5,445 nt of DNA from Alphaproteobacteria bacterium (GTDB lineage Bacteria; Pseudomonadota; Alphaproteobacteria; Rhizobiales; Devosiaceae). The notes under the pieces were generated by a model. It was given only the letters and a program-made list of their open reading frames with translations, was not told the DNA's origin and did not search any database. A program made the translations under genes and the position numbers. Shown piece by piece: positions 4,888-5,445 of the stretch; position 1 is the stretch's first letter; the number at the start of each line of letters is the position of its first letter. The stretch covers positions 1-5,445 of the forward strand of contig JAADFY010000104.1 in the NCBI GenBank assembly GCA_013152625.1, read 5' to 3'.

Positions 4888-5427
4888 TTACCGGCGGCGG
4901 AACGGCACGTTGGCGATTGTTACGGCGCCGGTTGCCCGGTTGGTCACCGAAAAACTGAGGTCAAGTCCGTCCGGCACCAGCGCCATTTCGACCTTGATGG
5001 CAAAGGAGGTGTTGGTTTCATCGGTCTCGATGAGTTGAAAATTCACGGTCTTTCCCCGCCGTTTGCCAATCGCTCCGCTGCCGTACGGGGTGTTTGTGGT
5101 CATGCGAACTTCGTACTGATTGGCGGCGCTGTTGTAGGCCATGGCGCCGCGCATATCCAGTTTGCCTGCCGCCAGGGCGCACAGACCCTTGAATACAACC
5201 TTGCCGGGCCCGGCATCGGATATGGTCAGGTTACACAAAACCGTCTCTGAAGAACTGGCTCCGGCAAACCGGGTGGTGCCCCGCCCGCGCCAATCTCCTT
5301 CATAGGAATCCACCAGTGCGATATCCGCCGGTGCCGCCAGCACAACAGGCGCCCCGAACGCCCCCAGCGCCATTGCACCAACGCCTGCCGCAACTGCCGT
5401 TTGCCGCATATATTTAAGCCAGATCAT
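4888..5427 (-). CDS. Small exported protein of unknown function
   Basis: 179 aa from the ATG at 5427. A TTG at 5442 is in frame but forms part of the Shine-Dalgarno and is rejected as the start. Residues 1-34 look like a Sec signal peptide: basic K5 and R8, a hydrophobic stretch (AVAAGVGAMALGAFGAPVVLAA), and an APA (32-34) cleavage site before DIALVD. The mature chain of about 145 residues begins YEGDWRGRGTTRF (42-54) and alternates short hydrophobic/polar stretches suggestive of beta strands. It contains C65 and C83, which could form a periplasmic disulfide, and ends in a basic FRRR. I do not recognise the family. The GxWxGxG start and predicted beta content recall small beta-barrel (lipocalin-like) proteins, but that is only an impression. 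It is monocistronic at its 3' end with its own terminator; the promoter lies outside the window. Confidence 0.8.
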   Translation of the reverse strand: MIWLKYMRQTAVAAGVGAMALGAFGAPVVLAAPADIALVDSYEGDWRGRGTTRFAGASSSETVLCNLTISDAGPGKVVFKGLCALAAGKLDMRGAMAYNSAANQYEVRMTTNTPYGSGAIGKRRGKTVNFQLIETDETNTSFAIKVEMALVPDGLDLSFSVTNRATGAVTIANVPFRRR

Positions 5428-5433
5428 TTTTTT

Positions 5434-5440
5434 TCCTTCC
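5434..5440 (-). promoter_or_regulatory. Ribosome binding site of the exported-protein gene
   Basis: On the minus strand GGAAGGA lies 6 nt before the ATG at 5427. It decides that start over the in-frame TTG at 5442 and the later ATG of MRQTAV. Confidence 0.85.
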
Positions 5441-5445
5441 AATCG

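Noticed and set aside
5428..5442. TTG at 5442 as the start of the exported protein (five extra residues)
   Set aside because: Those bases form the GGAAGGA ribosome site for the ATG at 5427, and no ribosome site is visible for the TTG.

Overview
The window looks like a chromosomal segment of a GC-rich alphaproteobacterium, most likely from the Rhizobiales (Hyphomicrobiales). This rests on codon and protein style, on the protein families present, and on an intergenic two-hairpin element resembling palindromic mosaic repeats I remember from Rhizobiales genomes. The taxonomic call is inference; no rRNA or marker gene is present.

Layout. (1) 1-840, plus strand: C-terminal half of an IlvD/Edd-family dehydratase of the sugar-acid (pentonate) type, cut by the window edge. 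(2) 869-1546, minus strand: a TetR-family repressor, convergent with the dehydratase and divergent from the next operon. (3) 1547-1890: a 344-bp divergent control region. It holds two 18-bp palindromic sites sharing TAACCnnnCGGTTGA, a TTGACA box, a duplicated TCGGCGCCGG, and two tandem bulged hairpins just before the first gene. (4) 1891-4827, plus strand: a tight three-gene operon encoding an atypical extended SDR (NAD-dependent epimerase/dehydratase-like), a two-domain GNAT acetyltransferase whose start overlaps the SDR stop, and an enlarged DHDPS/DapA-superfamily lyase 11 bp further on. (5) 4835-4862: an intrinsic terminator serving the minus strand. (6) 4888-5427, minus strand: a small exported protein of unknown function.

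How they may work together (inference). Aldonate dehydratases of the IlvD/Edd family make 2-keto-3-deoxy acids, and DHDPS-superfamily enzymes commonly cleave or dehydrate such acids. An SDR could supply an oxidation or epimerisation step. The TetR protein, with one candidate operator at its own start and another at the putative operon promoter, is the obvious candidate regulator. A plausible reading is an uncharacterised sugar-acid or related carbonyl-compound catabolic locus under TetR control. The dehydratase is on the far side of tetR and is not demonstrably co-regulated. The GNAT is the member that does not fit a simple catabolic pathway.

The best leads are the twin palindromic operators, the SDR lacking the YxxxK lysine, the enlarged DapA-like protein of unknown substrate, and the paired hairpins in the leader. 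I see no mobile element, CRISPR array, tRNA or rRNA.
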